Source of the DNA: Glossina fuscipes
Taxonomy: Eukaryota; Arthropoda; Insecta; Diptera; Glossinidae
Assembly: GCF_014805625.2 (NCBI RefSeq)
Contig: NW_023998416.1
Location: 30,816,068 to 30,880,067, forward strand
Length of the DNA: 64,000 nt
Direction of reading: 5' to 3'
The position numbers and the translations under genes are program-made. Positions 49,107 to 62,216 of the stretch are shown in pieces (position 1 is the stretch's first letter; every line of letters starts with the position of its first letter). The notes below the pieces were generated by a model, which was not told where the DNA came from, searched no databases, and was given only the letters and a program-made list of their open reading frames with translations.

Positions 49107-50277
49107 CCGTTGTTCATTTGTATTTTGTGTTTCCCTTGTATTTTAGTTAATTTCCATGTAAATTAAGCAATAAAATGTTGTTTAATGTTTCAATTAACGC
49201 TTTAGTTACTTTTCGCCTCGTATACAAGGGTCGCTAAACATTCTTTTCTTTCCTTTCTTCTGATTTGAAGTTTCTACGTTAATATCGTTTGTCGTTGAGT
49301 TACTTTTTGATTTTCTAATTTGCTTGTAATTTAAATGTTTGTCATTGTTCTCTAGATTTCCTTTGTCGTTCTCTATTTATATCTTTATTTGTTACTTAAT
49401 TTGCAGAAAAAAAAAAAAAAAATAATACGATTTTTGTTACAGTCACAGTTAGGAAGAAATGAAGATAAAATAAGTTTATCACTTGATTAGTAACGTCTTT
49501 GAAAAATTAATAAAATCTAAGCACCTCGATGTGCAATAAGTCAATCAGTCAATCTCGATCACTCTGACTTCTTCAATATGAATATTCATTCGCATGACCA
49601 TGTATGTATTCGCTTAAACGATTGACAGACGTAAGTTCAGTTCTCAAGAATGCCTTATCTTATCATTCTGAACTTGTTTGCCTCTATAAATATAGATAAT
49701 GTGTCCATAAATAAAATGTTTGTCAATACAAACAATTTTCAAATAAACGAATCTAAAAAATTTCTTTCTATTAAATTATTTTCGGATCCTTGCCTGATCC
49801 TGAAATTCTTTGTTGCGTACCTTAAATTCGATCTGAGGTTGTTTAGGGATTTTTCACTTTTTTCTTCATTAACTTCATTGTTATCTTATATCAGCTAATA
49901 GCCGGACTAATGAAATTTAATTATCACCAAAGTTGAATATCAGTTAATAAAATAGTTTGATTTAGGGTGAGAAACACTCACTGGGATAAAAGCTAAAAGG
50001 CTTTTTTAGCAACAAATAAAAACGGAATATATTTCCATTAAATTTTATCAGACGAATTTATGATGGTTGGCCTCTAGAGACAGTTTACTTATATATCCAT
50101 TTCGGTTGTAATATAACAACCCTTTTCTTAAGGTCACCGACGGTCCACAGTCAAACGAACCATACTAAAAATTTCAGGTTTGGTTTTCATATTCATTTCA
50201 TTCATGTTCAAATACGTCACTATATGGGCAATAGTCCGATTTGTACGTTCTCGTGCCGGAACATGCCAGTGCAAAAG

Positions 50278-50450
50278 GTTTTGTCAAAATATCTCAATAA
50301 TTGCAAGCTTTACATACAGAAAGACATACAGACCGATAGTCAGACAAGTTTAAATCGATGCGACAAATGGTCTTGTGTATGGTAGTGTGTGCCTACCTTT
50401 CATTCTTCTGTAAGTGATACACATCCGCAAAAACGCACTTATATTTTGTA
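50278..50450 (-). repeat. Dispersed repeat copy, minus orientation
   Basis: On the minus strand the core gtcgcatcgatttaaacttg is followed by tctgactatcggtctg; the 5' block ttgcggatgtgtatcac also reads on the minus strand. An open frame crossing it on the plus strand is not considered a gene. Confidence 0.5.
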
Positions 50451-50454
50451 CAAA

Positions 50455-53400
50455 AAATTGTGTAAGATAGTACACGTAGCTGCTTGGTTGAAGTTAAAAA
50501 TAGTGTTTACGTACGCCCTTAAGGAGGGAAATTGCCCAAAAATATCAATTACAAGCCGCATGAAGCATACGAAAAAATTTATGCTTGTAGAGTTCTGGCT
50601 CGGGCTAACCTCGGTCGCCTGTCCACATATCCTTTCGTTTGATCCCGGTTATCCTGGTTTTCCAGTCCTTCACGAGATTTCGTTGAAGATTACCTTTTTT
50701 TGAATGCTAGGACTTTCTCGAAAATAAAAAAACAGCATCTAGGAGTTCACTTTATGTCACTTTCCTGTCAGCTAGTAAGAGTAAGCGAATAAATAATGCA
50801 AAGAAACAGAGGCATTCAAAGCTCTCCGCCCAGCTCACCCAATATTTACCGAGTCACTAAAGACATATTAAGAAGAAGAGAGAAGAAGAGAATATATTAA
50901 TATAAGTACCGACCAAGTATGATATCCATCCTTTTGAGGTGAAGGCTGACCTTAGAATTGAAGTTACGTAGAGTACGTGAGTAAGACTTAAGACATAAGC
51001 TCATTGTATTTATTAGCATAAATACAGCACGGAGAGACCCGACTTCTGGTCTTTGGTTAATCTTTTCGTCGGTGCTTGCGGTTCGTGTAAATTCTAACAA
51101 GAGAATAGGAATAGAAATGAAGGTGAGCTTATTCCGCCGCCCATGTTCCTGACTGAGTCAGAAGCTAGTGTTCGTTTTTTCCGGCAAATGTTAGAATACA
51201 TCTCTCTGATACAAAGTAGGTCGAAGGCTAGGCTTTATGTTTCAATCTTATTAAAAGATATGAATCGTCCGTTTTCCTTCTCTCAATCCATTTATTTATT
51301 GTGTAATAATTCCTCTTTTAAGCGGAGGTGCTCCCAGTCGATTTAAAAATACTAAATTTTCCTAAAACATATAAAAATATAACAGTAATCAATTTAAGAA
51401 ACTTTAAAACAACAAACGTTTGCTTGAAAGCTAAAAACTACAACGAACTCCTTTAAGAAATTTCACATTTTTTTCAAAAACACAACAGTATACGTAGAGT
51501 AGAAGTAAGATTTCCTTCTTCGCAGCACGTAAAAGAAAAAAAAACCGACAAAAATCCCCCTCAAAGAATCCATCGAGTTACCTTCACTTGAATACCGTTA
51601 AATCTGTTCTGCTTAATGACAGCTTATTAGCATATTAAGTTGGGTCCGACGCAAACACAAACATCAAAAGCACAATAATATTACACCAGCCTGTAAAAGA
51701 AGTCATAATTTTTTTTCTATGCTCCATCGTTAGAAGATGGCCAACGTTTTTTCTTTTTCTTTTTTCTTTTTTTATCTAACCTTATATTCTCAAATTGCGA
51801 TGACTTGGCAAATTTTTTGTTTTTAAAATATTTTAAAGAAAACACATATATATCTCAATAGGTTTGTGTGAAGAGCAAAGTGCAAAAACTGAACATAAGT
51901 AAATTATAATATCAGATTTTTCTAAAAGTGCAAAGTTTTAGAAAAGCAAAAAGCAGCTGCTTGTTTTATGATTATCGTTGAAGATTTCCTTTAAAAATTT
52001 CTTCTGTTTTTGGGGCATATAAGGAGTGCATGTTAAGAGATAGTTAAATAAATTTGCGAAGAATAAGATTTAGGGAAAAGAGCGGTTTGAAGGTGTGACA
52101 CACCTAATAAGAAGATATTAGATGCATGTAAACATAAGTAGCAGTTGATTTTATGTAGAAGATAGTCATTGCACTTGTAATCCTGTACGCCTTTGAAAGT
52201 AAACCAAAGGCCTAAACCTTGTTATGTGTCGTTAGCTTTATTATCTCTCTGAATGATGCTAAACTGTTTGCCTTTTCAGCAATCTTTGACCAAAAACCAC
52301 ACAACACTTATAACCAAGAACTTATAACCCAGAGTATAACTCCGCTGATCACTCGATTGATGGCTGTTGAAAGTGTGCTGGAACCAAAAAATTTCTCTTC
52401 AAGTTTGTTGCAAGTTTTTTCCAGGCTAGGATTACAGCCAAGGCTAGAGTGTCAAATGGAAACCTTTACAAGCCAGAACGCAAATTGGCTGGGGGGTTTT
52501 AATGCATCCCCTGAGTAGTCCAAACCCGACATCGTGTTTGAGCTTTGCTGTCCTAATTGATTTTAAGAAGGGCCTAGTTTGTTGTGCAGAAGCCAGATTA
52601 GATTTACAGCTAGGAGAAGTGGTTATGTACCATAGCCGCAATCTGATTGGAGATTTTTAGTCCATCCACAGCGTAATCTGAAGCTGTTGTCGTATTTTGG
52701 ATTATTATGTCCTAGGACTGTGCTGCTTTAAGTTTAAATTTTAATACAAATTTGCTGACTGGAATTTATGCTACACTAGCCTGAACGTTAGCTTTGATAA
52801 GCCAGAGCAAAATTAGCCCGGAAGGTGCATTCATTATCTAGCCCGGATCTCTTATCAGAGACTGATATGTGATCTTTGGTTCTCGCAATACTGTCTGGAT
52901 GAAAGTTACGTCCAAAGTGATGGCTTGACTTTGCAAGTTTTTGCCCAGGGACCACATTTGCCTTATAACTACGGAGCTGAGAATCCAACAGAGGATTAAC
53001 GAAAAGATCCTGCATTTGTGACTCGTGAACGCTTCAGTTCTTTTTAGATAACTTAATAAAATTAAAGTAAATATGATGTTAGAGAAAAATGAAACATCAA
53101 TGATTTTATTTTCAAATTACATTTAGAGTCCAAAGATCGACCAGAAACCACATAATTTCAACAATTTTTCATGAATCAAGTTACACAAAAGACTAACCTA
53201 ACCAGTAGAAGCAAAAAGCTATCAGCAGCCTAACCAAAGTGGTTGCTGCCACTGGGCTCTTATGATTACTAAAATGTTTCAGTTTTTTGGCAAACAAATG
53301 ATTATCACAATAAAACAAATGACAAATAACGTAAAGAGAAGGACGAAGTAATAGAGGTCGAGGGTACTAAATATGAAACTCATGTGTGTCCGTTTACGGG

Positions 53401-54775
53401 AATAGTTGAAATTACTTAAAAAAATAAATAATAGCCAAAAACTATTCTTAGAGAAACTAAAGGTAAACAGCTATTAAAAGCATAGAAAATTGTTTACCTC
53501 ACAACACGAAACGACGATGGTCAGAGTAAAAGCAAATTTTGTTAGGATATAACAGTAACACACAACCACAACAAAAATGTTACATATTTAAGTAAACACA
53601 TTGTAGATACTAAGAAGGAAAGACTTAACGAGTGATAAGGTGTCACCCACTACTCTTGTACTGCTGTACTGCTGAAAAAAGTAGTCTTTGAAATTGTTTA
53701 ATGTTACATACGAGAGAGAGGAAAACAGTTTCTCGATATTATAAACCTTTGCTCAAACAGCCTTCAACGAAAATATGTACCAAACTAAACAATGTAAATA
53801 GTTTTTATATAAAAGGGAAAATTCAGCAAATTCTATAACAGTATAAGGATTTCTTGTTAAATTGAAAATTAAAAAAAAATAAAAACTGTAATTATATTTT
53901 AGAGTAGAAAGATTAACTATACGTAGCTTTCTTTTCAGAAGCACTGCCACCAGTACTTTGTTACCTTAGCTGGCACTACAAAAGGAAAAAGGAAGGGTAT
54001 GTGTACATACATACCAACATACACACAGACACTCACACATAAATATTTACCCGAAAAAGTGACACCTTTTGCTGTCTAGAATTTTGTGGAACACTGTCAG
54101 TCATCTTTATCCCATTCGTCCTCCTAACTACTCACTTTTGCTCTTTGCACTGTAATGCTAGTTAAGGTTACATAGGTAAAGGGCCGGTTTTTGCTTTGGC
54201 AATAAAAAAAAAAAGAAGAAGATAAATTTTAAAAATTGCCAACAGAAGAGGTACAGAGAAGCTTTATATAATTTGAAGCCGGAGTAGTGTAAGAAAATAT
54301 CTCTACTTGGAAATTAATGAAAAATCCATTATTTGTGTTGTGTTTACCAAGTCATTGGTGTTGTGGCTCTTAGGTGAGAAGCAGAAGATTTTGTTACGAA
54401 AAATTTAATTATTGAACAATTTTTAATGGAAGCTATACATTATGACGGCTGCTGTAACTCTAAAATTGTGTATACAAATGCTTAAAAATCCAATAGATAC
54501 TTAAGCGTGCAAATAAGTCCGCTTAACGGGCGGCTGCACAATACACTTTCTCAAATTTGTGCAATTCTTGCCAGAGCGTTAAGTCAATATTTACAAATTC
54601 GTTAAATACCTGACTTCCATATAATGCATATGCATGTGCACACAGTCTTATGTGCCTTTAGTGTGAAATATTCTATCAATTTCATGCACCACTTCGCTTG
54701 ATATTGCCATCCCTAATGCCTAATGTTGTTGAAAAAGTGGCCCGCTCTGAATCGTTTTTAATAGCGTTCATCCGC
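50455..54775. other. Non-coding DNA with an unidentified GC-richer patch
   Basis: The part 52.2-53.05 kb is richer in G+C and has longer frames on both strands, as decayed transposons do here, but no motif was recognised. The rest is AT-rich without features. Confidence 0.45.
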
Positions 54776-54780
54776 GTACT

Positions 54781-54955
54781 GAATATCATCAAAATGTCCG
54801 AAAAATTGCGAACAAAATAATACCTGGACAGAAGTCAGACGGACAGACAGTTCAGATAATAAAAATTGGTTCTTTCCCAACTTCTTCTCGATGCTGTTTA
54901 CAACGCCAAGAATTTTATTTACCACGTAGTACAAGTGATGTAGGGTATCTTATGG
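54781..54955 (-). repeat. Diverged dispersed repeat copy, minus orientation
   Basis: Contains aatatcatcaaaatgtcc and gtcagacggacagacag in the orientation opposite to the 30.4 kb copy. It ends near a gatgtagggtatctta motif like the repeat's 3' border. Strongly diverged. Confidence 0.35.
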
Positions 54956-56574
54956 AAGAAATTCTATGAAATTCTAAACTTAATCAGTAATTGATTAAAC
55001 CCACAGCTCCGAGCAGCTTCCCTCTAAATAAAGAAGCAAGAATAAGCTGATACCAGAGCGGAACAGAGGTCCGTTTACGGTTTTCCTTATGTCCATGCTA
55101 GTTCGATAACGCGAGCTGAGAGTCGAAGTGGTCTTCTATCTCACGTCCTCTGCAATGTACCCAAACGGCGGCTACTGTGAGCGATGTTTCCCATTGCGAA
55201 AATTCACTAATTATCATAACAGATTTACTTACTGAAATTTTCAAACAAAATTTGCACTTTTTTACGGTACTACCAGTCATTTGCACATATGAACAATAAA
55301 TCGATCAACAGTTCCAAACATTTATTTATTCAATATCTTAGTCGATGAAGGTAAATATGGATGACTTGTTGGTTTCACTGACTCTTGAGAGATCTTTGCT
55401 TCGTCATTAGCAGTAAACCAAATTTTTAACTAAACTGTTATTAGAAACTCTAAAGAATGATTTTTTTCGTTAAATGCTATGACGTGAAAAAAGAGGATTA
55501 CCCATCGCCCTGGTTGTCGGTTGACGGCTGCTACGGTTAAGTGTGGTTGTGCTGTTCTGCTGTATTAAAAATTGAGATTAGTTTTTATCATTTAATTATA
55601 AGCAGCTTTCGTTTTAATGAAACACTTTTCTCATCCCCCGCCCCAGCAGTACATACACACAGTAATTATATTCTTCTTCTTTTCTTACTGCGGGTAAACA
55701 ATTTTATCCTTTTTACAAAATATAATTATTTATTGATAAAATTTGTCGTGCTGGTGGTAAGCGCTGCTCTTATTGTCAGCATTGTAACGAAAAAGAGTTA
55801 GAGAGATGGATAGTTTTAATTAAATGTTTGCTAATTTTGCCGAAAAATACGAAATAATTCAATTTTCACTGAAATGTAATTTATTTGTAATTAATGATGT
55901 TTATCCAAGGGATGGAAAGACACTGTCTTTCAGTAGCGCAATGGTGGCAGATAGCAAATAGGAGAAATTTGATATCATTATCTTTGCGAAAAGAAAGTTA
56001 AACTATTTCTCTAATATACGTTGTGAGTGGGACATCGTTATTAATATTGCAACGAGAGAGTGTTGTTTCTCCTTTCTGCGACAAGGTACGTTCACGATGG
56101 ACAATTTTCTGTCTTCATATCAAGAGTAGGATGTGATTAGGTCTGGGTTTACCTACAGTTTTAGGGTGCTTTTCACATCCATCTAAACCATAAAAAGCTA
56201 AGGCCTATAACCGAAATTCTATGACACCGTTTTACCATTTGGTGGAAGCAAGTATTAATTTGGAGATATTTTAAAGAGACGGGATAACTAATACTATACG
56301 GTTCGGGATGTTGTTGTAGTCACACCTTAGTTGATTTAGAATAAACGATGCAAGGCCGAGTTGTCGTTAAGCATCGAGCTATGGGCGAACAATTCAACCT
56401 TTGCGAAAAGCTTCACTTTTCTTTTATAATTAAGAATATAAGCAACTAAGAACACTTGCTTACCAGCTTTAACTTAAAAATAAGTCGCCGAAAATGAAAT
56501 GTCGACCTTGTATAATAGTAGAAGACTTGACGGATTTTTTTCATTTTTTACATGTACTGTGCATGTATTTTGGA

Positions 56575-56725
56575 GCCGACAACTTAATTTTTTGATGCGC
56601 TTTCCGTACGCAAATAACTAGACTGACAAACAGATGTACAGACGATGGACGGACGATCGTACTTAAATCGATTTGCAATTTCGTACCGATTAAGAACATG
56701 CATGTCGTCTCCAGGATGTCTGAAG
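56575..56725 (-). repeat. Diverged dispersed repeat copy, minus orientation
   Basis: The minus strand shows aatcgatttaagtacg followed by atcgtccgtccatcgtc, a decayed form of the AATCGATTTAAGCTTGTCTG core and the adjoining CCGTC repeats. The flanks have only weak similarity. Confidence 0.35.
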
Positions 56726-57154
56726 GTGAAGAAAAATTAATATGCTCTTATAAAAACATGCTGTTGATGTTCATCTGCTATCAGGAATGGAAAATGCATA
56801 CTTTAAATAGTAATATTCAAGACTGAAAACTTCGGCGCAGAAATGGATGCAGTGAATCCGCGAAACCAGGGAAAACATAAATGCCGACCGCAAAGCCGAT
56901 TGTTCTTTGCCCTCCTATATACGGAGGCTATCAAACAGCAACGTAACAAAACCCTGACTGGGAAGAGCGACCAACAACAACAAACGTTACCTTATGGTGG
57001 TTAACACTGACGATTAAATCGATCACTTATTATTTGACCGGTCGATGCCTGCTTTCTTACGACGATAGCCAATAATTAGCTTGCTTAGATTGCTGCAAAA
57101 CACTGGTTTATTCCTTCTCCACAAAACTCATATTCTCTCAAAGAGATAGGAAAT

Positions 57155-57199
57155 TACGTACAATATTATTATAATAATAATAATAATACGTACAATATT
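57155..57199. repeat. (AAT)n repeat between two copies of tacgtacaatatt
   Basis: The 13-base word tacgtacaatatt occurs at 57155-57167 and 57187-57199, flanking an ATA/AAT tract. This fits a slippage or repair-generated duplication. Confidence 0.7.
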
Positions 57200-58650
57200 T
57201 TGTATAAAAACAAAAGATTAAAAAATAGATTTTTTTTAGGGAAAAAAATGGAAAAAAAAACGGTTCATGACCTTCTTCGGCATCTGTAGTTTGAATTCTA
57301 CTTTATTATTATTAAACCCAATCGCGATTATAAACCCGATGAACATTGACAATGATAATCTATGACGACATGTAGCATAATTATAATATAACTTATGATA
57401 GACGACAAGTATGTGTTGTTATGCGTTAAAACTGTCATATGATAAAATATAATTACCATTAGCCATCGTCAGGTAGCTTAATGTCAGAAAGAAATAAACC
57501 CCGAAGACTTATTACCTACTGGGTAAGATGTGTTTACGGTTTGGGTGCGTCAGGACTTGAAACGATTGGCGTGTTCTTGGGTAATTTTTCCGAGAAATTT
57601 TCAATTAATATCCAAACCTAGCGTATGCTATGAATGTGCACTCTAAGCCCCAAAACAATGTTGCCGGGGAAAGTGGAAATCTTTACGCCATAAGAGCTTT
57701 TAGAAATCACAAGTTAACTCTGTTGGCTCTGTTTCAATGCATTTCACTTTCAAATGAATTGCCAGTGTTGCTAATATCACAGCGTAACTATATCTTACTT
57801 TTCATAGAAAACTCCAAAAGCCTATCAAACTGTCTCACTTGGCAGTACTCCTTGAAAAGGAAATTAGTTCACCAAAACATAACAAGAGATGCACTTGCCT
57901 CGATTTTTTCGAAAAAAAGAAGAAAAATACGAAGTAAACGGGGCGCGTTTGTGCTTTTTTTACGTTAACGGTCAACCGTTCCCGACAATAGCGTTTGCTT
58001 TTTCATATCTCATCTTCTTTTATTATTGTGCAAAAATTTAATTGAGGTCTGTTTTCATAAATCACGCTAACCACGTATGCATGTATTTAACAGCATATAT
58101 GAAATTGTTAACCTTAATATTTGCATATAAGGTTAGAAGTGCATACGAGCTCTCCAGCGCCAGCGTGTGCATGTGTCTGCATAAATGCAATAAAATGAAT
58201 TTGTTTACAACGTTCGTTAATAACTTTATTTAGATTGAAACTTTGATACATGGATATGCTATGCAGATATGTAGCGAATGCAAATGAAAAAAAAAAATGA
58301 AGAAAAGGGGTTCCTTTTGTTTCCTTACTACGATTTTATATGAATTTTTTAAATTAACCGAATATTGCATTTATCTGTTGGTCTATTCAGAGTGCATATA
58401 TCGAAGTACGTGTGTATGTGCTTTTGTTCCTTTCTCTAGCTAATAAGTGTTATTTGAGCTCATAAATCATGAAATATGACAACAAAAATCCTAAAATGTT
58501 TTCGTTTTTTTTTTTTTTTTTCTCTTCTTTTTTGTTTTATTTGTATTTATTTATTTGACTATATGACGAGTATTGCGTTACAACCAGTCCATATGAATAT
58601 GTGCTTAATACATATTTTTCTAAGAATACAACACAGAACGCATAAATAGG

Positions 58651-58699
58651 TATAGAGAGTAAGAGAGGGAGAGAGAGCGAGAGTGTGTGTGAGAGAGAC
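58651..58699. repeat. (GA)n-(GT)n compound microsatellite
   Basis: GA-rich tract with a short internal GT run. The 140-codon minus-strand frame at 58559-58981 spans it. Confidence 0.9.
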
Positions 58700-59205
58700 A
58701 ATGTGTACTATAGTGCAGACGTCGTCACTACCACTGCAACTATATTGAAGTAGTAGTACACTACTGTCTCTGGTAAGCTTACATAGCACACATACAGCAC
58801 AATAAAAACAACTCTGACGACATAGATGAAGTCCTATTATAACATGTGTAATAGTTATCCTAGTGTTTGGATTCATTATGTTTGCTTTTTGTGTATGTTT
58901 TTGTGTGCGTTCATATGTAATGTGTACATATTTATTTTCATTTTCGTTCATTTCATTGTTGATAAACAATACTAAAAGCATATCGCGTGTTAAAAATCAC
59001 AAAACTAAACAATAGCTTTCATAAAATTCCAGTTTTTGCTGTTATAGCTGTTGTTGTTGTTGGTCTTTTGTGCAATTTCATGTCGCTTTACTCGCATGGA
59101 AGCGCAGTGATTTTTTTCTATTTTCTATTTTCTTTTTGCAAAAACTGAATTCAATACTTTTTCTATTGTTTACGCTGGATTTTCTACATTTCATTTCTTG
59201 TTTTT

Positions 59206-59235
59206 ATTATCATTATTATTATTATTATTATTATC
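59206..59235. repeat. (ATT)n microsatellite
   Basis: About nine ATT units with ATC variants at both ends. Confidence 0.92.
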
Positions 59236-59714
59236 ATCTTCTCGTTCTTTTTATTATATTCTCTTGTATTATTTGGTAAATATTAGTTTCATCGAATGTC
59301 AGCATTAGAAAAGGAAGCTTTTACGACAAGTCTTCGTTTCATGTAATTTGAGTTTTATATGAATTTTTTTTTATTTGTACAATAGCGACAACTTTACAAA
59401 TAACTCGGAAAATTAGTATAGTGTTGTTATTATTTATGATTCTTAACGTTATTGTACTGAATTTTATCGATAAAAGCATTTCATCTATTGTGTGTTATAA
59501 TAAAGAATTGAGATCTTGTTTCTGAGAATCAAGATAACTTTTCATTTGTTCCATTCCCATTATAGAAATGACAGGACCGGAAAGTGGATCTAGCCTAAGT
59601 AGTAAATTACTATTTTCTCTAGTACGAAATACTCGCAAAATTTCTTTTAGCTGTGATGAAAATCTAGATGCAAAGCCCTATCACATACCACAGAGATCTC
59701 TAAAGGGATTCTCT

Positions 59715-59860
59715 TCGAATATGTGTTCAGTTGTGGCAATGTTGCGCAATTGCGGCTATTGACCCAGACCCATGTTTTGAGATACATACTTTGAATCGCT
59801 TTAAGCTTGTCTCGCCGTCTGACATCTGCCTCTTTAGAAATATGTTTAGTGTATATAGTA
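59715..59860 (+). repeat. Dispersed repeat fragment, first of a pair
   Basis: Contains ttcagttgtggcaatg, attgacccagacccatgttt, a tttgaatcgctttaagc block and cttgtctcgccgtctgac, the latter being the family core. A diverged second copy of the first half begins about 315 bases downstream. Confidence 0.45.
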
Positions 59861-60033
59861 GGGCACAGCACAAGAATGAATGCTAATGAATAGGAATTGG
59901 ATCGGATCAGTTTTATTCCGGAAAACTTTTCCCATCTTTTATATATCCCGTTAAATATAATATTTTAGTAGAAAGAGAAAGAGATAGGGGAAGCGGCCGC
60001 AGCCTAATGGGTGCGTGCTCAGTCACCCTATAT

Positions 60034-60130
60034 AAGTTCAGTTGCGGGGATTTATGCAAGCGCCATCGCGAGTATTGACCCAAACTCATGTTTTGAAACA
60101 CTCGTTTTGAATCACTTTGTGTATGTGCAC
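60034..60130 (+). repeat. Dispersed repeat fragment, second of a pair
   Basis: The blocks ttcagttgcgggg, attgacccaaactcatgttt and tttgaatcactttgtg repeat those at 59.72-59.81 kb in the same order and orientation. Confidence 0.4.
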
Positions 60131-60134
60131 AAGC

Positions 60135-62200
60135 GATATAATCCCTTCGCCCGCACGATCACATACAAAATAGTAATAATAAAAGTCTACTCACTACACT
60201 CGCTGTAGACATGTAGATGAAATGATCCCTTTTTTCCAGATTCAAACATGCACCAAGCAGGCTGCTAGCCTGGCGACCTTTAAGTTACGGATGTGTCGCG
60301 AGAATGGCTCGATAATTGCAAAGATCCTCCGAAAAAATATCCTTTTTTAAATACTTGAGCCTCTTCTCAATATTATGGTTTTATTTGTTTTTCTTCCATT
60401 TAAGAAAAAGTTGTTAAAGCAACATTTGTTTTTAATTTGCTGCTATAGTTTAATACTCGGTTTAATCCGACTTTAACGCTTCAACTTATGTACAAAACCT
60501 GCCAAACGAAGGCTTAAACCTTCTCTGATAAATCGTTTAGCATAGCTCGCAGTATGAAGACGAAGCAAGTGTGCTAGCTGTTGCAGCGCATAAGCTGTCA
60601 TGTACTGATTTTCTTCGTTAGTATGCAAGAATGTCAATTTATAATGTAACTGCTTTCATCAACGGTCAGCATTCATATAATTTTCATATAAATTGTTTTT
60701 TTTTTTTCCTAAATCTTCCCTCTATTGTTATATTTTTCCCAACCGTTATATGAATTTGTGATTCTATACCAACAGCAAAAAAAAAAAGGAGAAAAATATG
60801 AAAATTTTTTCATCTCAAACTTTTTTAATTAATTAACTTGTGTGACATTGTCAGTAAAACTAAAAGATAAAAAAATTTTTGCAACAAAAAGTGTATATTT
60901 TTATATGTATGTATGTGTACATGTAATAATAATAGGAGAGAAAACTATAGCCATCATATAGGTCGAACCTTTCATGCCTCACATTCACAATTAAAATTTA
61001 TAAAAAGAATTTATTGAATAGGAAAAATTGCTTTTTGGGTATATTTAATCAATTTTGGTTTGTACAAACTGGTAGCGAAAATAAAATCCGTTTGTCGTCG
61101 AAAACTTCCAAAAGAAATCTCGAAACACTTAACTGATCAATGTCTAGCAACCACGTTAGATCTCTGTGGTCGTTGAATGCCTTTCGGAATAGATCGATAT
61201 AGCTTTCCTTTAAATGTGAAAAAGTTCATATTTTACGTAACCTATGACTCCGTCTCTATGTAATAGATTTACAAGGATAATAGTAAATTATTTAACAGGA
61301 GAAGTGAGAGTGATTGACTAAATTATCTCAACTATATTAGATTTGATATTAGCGAGAGTTCTCATTAACGACAGATGGACGCAGATAAATTTTAATGCAA
61401 TTTCATGATATTATAAACACGATGACGTAATTAGTATACCGTTTAGCTTGAGATGATGAATATAAAAATTGTCGTTTTGTCAAACTGGTCCTTTTTTCGT
61501 GATATCCTTTGCGAAAATGCGTGCAAAAGGATTGCCATAGACATAGCTCAGTTGTAGCAGCGGTTTTGGTAACGGTTTTGTTATGAGGAGAGCCAAAGAA
61601 AAGAAAGAAAATGTTAATAATATTTTTAGCCTTTGGCTTTCTCTAGAAAAAAATTTTATAATTAAATATTCCAAATTTTTTGTCTCTTCATAATATGACG
61701 AAAACATTGCATTTCGCTGAGACAAGCTACTCTATTAATACATTTTAAAAATTCATTGTACGATAATAACAATAACATAAGAACTAATAATAAGATGTGA
61801 TTGTGTATTTAAACATGGCTAAATGAGAGACCGTCACCAACAGACTGTTGATCAGTTAAATATTGTTTTTTTGCTATTGCAGATGTCAATACTAATAAGT
61901 TGGGCAAGTGCCCTTGTATAACTTGATGCTTTCCGTTTATATCGGAAAGAAAGGAATACGCTACGAGTTGTGGTACGTCCCGAGAGCTACAACCGGAAAG
62001 TACGTAAATTCGTGGGTTGTGTCAGACTCTAGATTCATTTAGCAATGCCAGTCGTTATGCCCGCTCGTGTGTTGCGGAAACACGACTAATATTGAGTTGG
62101 GGTTGTGTCTAAAATGCTGAAATAGTATAGTATAGAAGCTCAAAATACATCTTATATCTTAAAGCTGTATATATGTAGCCCCCGCTATGATTTTGCGTTG
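60135..62200. other. Non-coding DNA before the LINE
   Basis: No gene supported. The GC-richer part at 61.9-62.1 kb lies upstream of the LINE, but I could not match it to the LINE endonuclease. Confidence 0.45.
61340..61475 (-). repeat. Terminal fragment of a second fly repeat family
   Basis: The minus strand reads tatattcatcatctc, then ggtatactaattacgtcat and cgtgtttataa. This resembles the tttataccct ... gtatactaatttcgtcat start of a widespread higher-fly repeat, and there is a decayed gtccatctgtcg further in. The match is from memory of the family and needs a library search. Confidence 0.35.
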
Positions 62201-62216
62201 TTTTTTTTTTTTTTTT

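Larger units (their letters stand above)
46570..50270. other. Non-coding DNA
   Basis: No gene supported. The 138-codon plus frame at 48734-49150 consists of repeat-derived Ile, Val, Cys and Tyr runs and a TATC microsatellite. Confidence 0.5.
54960..59710. other. Non-coding DNA
   Basis: Apart from the repeats listed, nothing recognised. Patches at 55.9-56.4 and 56.8-57.0 kb are GC-richer and may be old elements. Confidence 0.45.

Noticed and set aside
48734..49150. 138-codon plus-strand open frame
   Set aside because: Runs through GTT and TATC simple repeats that give Val, Ile, Cys and Tyr runs; no domain recognisable.
50389..50703. 104-codon plus-strand open frame
   Set aside because: Starts inside a minus-oriented copy of the dispersed repeat; no protein features.
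52219..53040. Possible retroelement gag/integrase remnant
   Set aside because: GC-richer with longer frames on both strands, and a weak duplicated phrase (ctttgaccaaaaaccac and a variant near 53.13 kb) suggested terminal repeats, but the similarity is too short to support it.
57630..57968. 112-codon plus-strand open frame
   Set aside because: No recognisable domain. The composition could be coding, but there is no supporting evidence.
58559..58981. 140-codon minus-strand open frame
   Set aside because: Spans the GA/GT microsatellite; low-complexity composition and no recognisable features.
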